Shown here piece by piece: positions 51,992-53,928 of a stretch of 53,928 nt of DNA. The notes beneath the pieces were generated by a model that saw nothing but the letters and a program-made list of their open reading frames with translations, searched no databases and was not told the origin of the DNA. Position 1 is the first letter of the stretch, and each line of letters opens with the position of its first letter. Made by a program: the position numbers and the translations under genes. The DNA is from an uncultured Bacteroidota bacterium (lineage in GTDB: Bacteria; Bacteroidota; Bacteroidia; Flavobacteriales; Flavobacteriaceae): positions 1-53,928 of the forward strand of contig CACCYT010000002.1 in the NCBI GenBank assembly GCA_902550325.1, read 5' to 3'.

Positions 51992-52867
51992 TCAATTGGA
52001 GTTTAAATATTTCTTTGGAGTTGTTCCAAATTTCTTTTTGAATGCATTTATGAAATGACTGGCTGTACTATAACCTAGATGTAATGCAACTTCATTAACA
52101 TTATAGTTTTTTGATGAAAGCATATTAGAGGCAACGTTCATTTTATATTCAAATAAAAAACCAAATACAGTATTTCCATAGACTTGTTTAAATCCTTCTT
52201 TAAGATTTTTTAATGAAATATCTACATTTTTTGCTAACTGTTTTAATGTAGGTGGCTCAGCCATTTTTGAAATTATAATTTCTTTGGCCTGTTTTATTTT
52301 TTTTACGTTTTTATCATCAGCCAAAAATGGACACTGGTCTATATTCATTTCTTTGGAAACATTGAAATAGAGGCTTAGTAATTCAAATATTTTCCCTTTG
52401 TGATAAAGTTTTCTTACATTTTTACTGATATTTTCTGACATCATTTGTGTTAATATGGCAGTAATTTTAGGGCTTAATGAATTTTCTTTATAGTATTTTT
52501 TATTAATATGCTCATCGCTCAGAAATGGGATAGTCTCTGCGTCCTCAGAAAACAATCCGTGAAGTTTTTCAATTTTTACATGAACACTAACCAATTTGGT
52601 ACCTAAGTCTAAGATTGCATTGACAGGTAGATTCATTATTGGGTTGTAAAGTAGTATGGAATTACCTTTTCCAACAGGAAAACTGTATGCACCATTATTA
52701 TATTGAAAACTAACATGTCCATCAATGCAAAAGTGAAATTGTATGTAGTTATTTTCGGTTTCATAAAATACCTTTTGCTTTGATTTATCCCAATTGTGAA
52801 AGCTGTAATAGATCATCTCAGGATCAATCACCAGTTTATTTTCGGAACTTATTTTGATATTTTTCAA
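51992..52867 (-). CDS. AraC-family transcriptional regulator (PchR-like)
   Basis: This 291 aa regulator has an N-terminal beta-rich sensing domain (about 25-130) and a C-terminal pair of helix-turn-helix motifs (about 195-290). The C-terminal part contains PTLKQLAKNVDISLKNL, the pattern LKEGFKQVYGNTVF and the second HTH VNEVALHLGYSTASHFINAFKKKF. The ligand is unknown. The short gap upstream contains a nested palindrome (52903-52935) that could be its own operator. It is the only classical regulator near the sulfatase locus, about 2 kb away, so a regulatory link to the PUL is possible but unproven. Confidence 0.9.
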   Translation of the reverse strand: MKNIKISSENKLVIDPEMIYYSFHNWDKSKQKVFYETENNYIQFHFCIDGHVSFQYNNGAYSFPVGKGNSILLYNPIMNLPVNAILDLGTKLVSVHVKIEKLHGLFSEDAETIPFLSDEHINKKYYKENSLSPKITAILTQMMSENISKNVRKLYHKGKIFELLSLYFNVSKEMNIDQCPFLADDKNVKKIKQAKEIIISKMAEPPTLKQLAKNVDISLKNLKEGFKQVYGNTVFGFLFEYKMNVASNMLSSKNYNVNEVALHLGYSTASHFINAFKKKFGTTPKKYLNSN

Positions 52868-52902
52868 TTTTTTATTGACTTAAAAAAGAAGTTTTAATCT
52901 GT

Positions 52903-52935
52903 ACACTAAAGTATATCATTTGAGTCAAATAGTGT
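52903..52935. promoter_or_regulatory. Nested palindrome upstream of the AraC gene
   Basis: An outer inverted repeat ACACTA (52903-52908) / TAGTGT (52930-52935) encloses the perfect inner repeat ATTTGA-G-TCAAAT (52918-52930). It lies between the M48 stop and the AraC start. It may be an operator, or a weak hairpin at the end of the M48 message; there is no T-tract right after it on the minus strand. Confidence 0.4.
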
Positions 52936-52945
52936 GCCTATTTTG

Positions 52946-53928
52946 CTATTTTCTGTCGAGAGCCTCTAGTCTTTTGAGTAGTGGAGGGTGAGAATAATGA
53001 ACAAACACATAAAGTGGGTGTGGGTATAAATTTGTAAGTGAGTCAGATGATAGTTTTTTCAAAGCATTTTTTAAACTTTCTGGATTAAAGCTCTCTTTGG
53101 CAAAATTATCAGCCTCATATTCATTTCTTCTACTTAAAATATTCATACCAATTCCAATAATGATACTTATTGGGCTAAATAAAAAACTGAAGGCAATTAA
53201 ACCCAAATGAAATGAACTTTCACTTGCTCCAAGCGCGTACGATAGGCTAGGTTCGTTAAGACATAGTTGAAGAACATAGCAGATTATTCCAACTTGTAAT
53301 ACAGATAAGATTAAGCCTTGTTTTATATGATTTTTTTTATAATGACCAACTTCGTGAGCTAGGACAGCTACAAGCTCATCTTCCTCGTGTTTATCAATAA
53401 GTGTATCAAAAAGGGCTATTGTTTTTTTTGGGCCCAGGCCAGAGAAGAATGCATTTGCTTTAGAGGATCTCTTCGAACCATCAATCACAAAAATTTTATC
53501 AAGAGAATATCCAATTTTTTTAGAGTATTCTTCAATTTTATTTTTTAAGGATCCCTCTTCAAGGGGACTTAGCTTATTAAAAATTGGCACAATAAGGGTT
53601 GTATAAAACATATTAGTTAGTATAAGAAAAACAGATAAAAACAGCCATAACCATAACCAAAAATTAGGACCAAATAAAATGTAGATTTGAATACTTACAA
53701 AAAGTATAAAACCGCCAATTATCAATGATATTAAAAGGCCCTTTATTTTATCTTTTAAAAAGGTAATTTTTGTGGTTTTATTAAACCCATATTTTTCTTC
53801 TATTGTAAAAACCGAATGATAACTAATTGGTAGACTAATCGTTATGCTTATAATTAAAAAGAAAAGAAAAAAGGCTGCTGATTGCAGAAAAAGACTATCA
53901 AAATAATAAATAGAAAAATCACTAATTT
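52946..53928 (-). CDS. M48-family (Ste24/CAAX protease-like) membrane metallopeptidase, 5'-truncated by window edge
   Basis: This is an integral-membrane zinc peptidase of the Ste24 type that cleaves membrane or prenyl-like peptide substrates. The frame stays open through the right edge, and a TTG at 53725 is internal. The segment before it reads EEKYGFNKTTKITFLKDKIKG, which fits the middle of Ste24 proteins. Zinc ligands are in LAHEVGHYKKNH (HExxH), with the third ligand Glu in NEYEADNFA. Four or more membrane segments are visible. About 327 of roughly 410 residues are present. The AraC gene starts 78 bases downstream on the same strand. Confidence 0.93.
   Translation of the reverse strand, partial: ISDFSIYYFDSLFLQSAAFFLFFLIISITISLPISYHSVFTIEEKYGFNKTTKITFLKDKIKGLLISLIIGGFILFVSIQIYILFGPNFWLWLWLFLSVFLILTNMFYTTLIVPIFNKLSPLEEGSLKNKIEEYSKKIGYSLDKIFVIDGSKRSSKANAFFSGLGPKKTIALFDTLIDKHEEDELVAVLAHEVGHYKKNHIKQGLILSVLQVGIICYVLQLCLNEPSLSYALGASESSFHLGLIAFSFLFSPISIIIGIGMNILSRRNEYEADNFAKESFNPESLKNALKKLSSDSLTNLYPHPLYVFVHYSHPPLLKRLEALDRK

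Overview
The window is a 53.9 kb stretch of a strongly AT-rich, gene-dense bacterial chromosome. The evidence points to a marine member of the Flavobacteriia (Bacteroidota). It shows the TAnnTTTG-type -7 promoter element, a SusC/SusD pair, a DUF349 protein, an OstA-like lipoprotein-free LPS-export protein, tandem DUF368 proteins, a zapA gene followed by a 6S-like RNA, and many Cys-type sulfatases. Genes are packed tightly. Convergent neighbours overlap at their stop codons, leaders are very short, and no stretch above 300 bases lacks a gene. I see no tRNA, rRNA, CRISPR array, insertion sequence or phage gene. The species cannot be named from this evidence.

Positions 1-30156 are housekeeping. 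They hold yidC (5' end off the window) and mnmA, then lysA, sucC, a small heat-shock protein, uvrB, an unrecognised protein with kinase-like motifs, and a heme A synthase gene split by a one-base frameshift. Next come a CCA-type nucleotidyltransferase, tsaC and dapD (minus strand), then ruvX, def and mazG (plus strand). A minus-strand run follows: DUF349 protein, aroE, two DUF368 undecaprenyl-phosphate translocase-like genes and a TPR protein. A second long minus-strand operon reads trmH-like methyltransferase, rel/spoT, fur-like regulator, purA, ostA-like gene and class III aminotransferase. iscS, an M23 peptidase, a coiled-coil protein and zapA complete this part. A 6S-like RNA (30175-30334) closes it.

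Positions 30322-49765 form a polysaccharide utilization locus for a sulfated, probably galactose-containing glycan. It contains five formylglycine-type sulfatases, a secreted LacZ-type GH2 beta-galactosidase, one SusC/SusD uptake pair and a secreted SGNH (sialate O-acetylesterase-like) esterase. galE and galK are joined end to start with one sulfatase gene. The likely flow is surface capture by SusD, import by SusC, desulfation and deacetylation by mostly lipid-anchored enzymes, release of galactose by the GH2 enzyme, then entry into the Leloir pathway. No endo-acting depolymerase, sulfatase-maturing enzyme, galT or hybrid two-component regulator is present, so the locus looks specialised for oligosaccharides or depends on genes elsewhere. 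A terminator hairpin sits between susD and the next sulfatase and may tune expression.

Positions 49952-53928 hold a secreted TPR/SnoaL-like protein, an LPG-synthase-TM-type membrane protein, an AraC-family regulator with a palindromic upstream region, and the C-terminal part of an M48 (Ste24-like) membrane metalloprotease that runs off the right edge.
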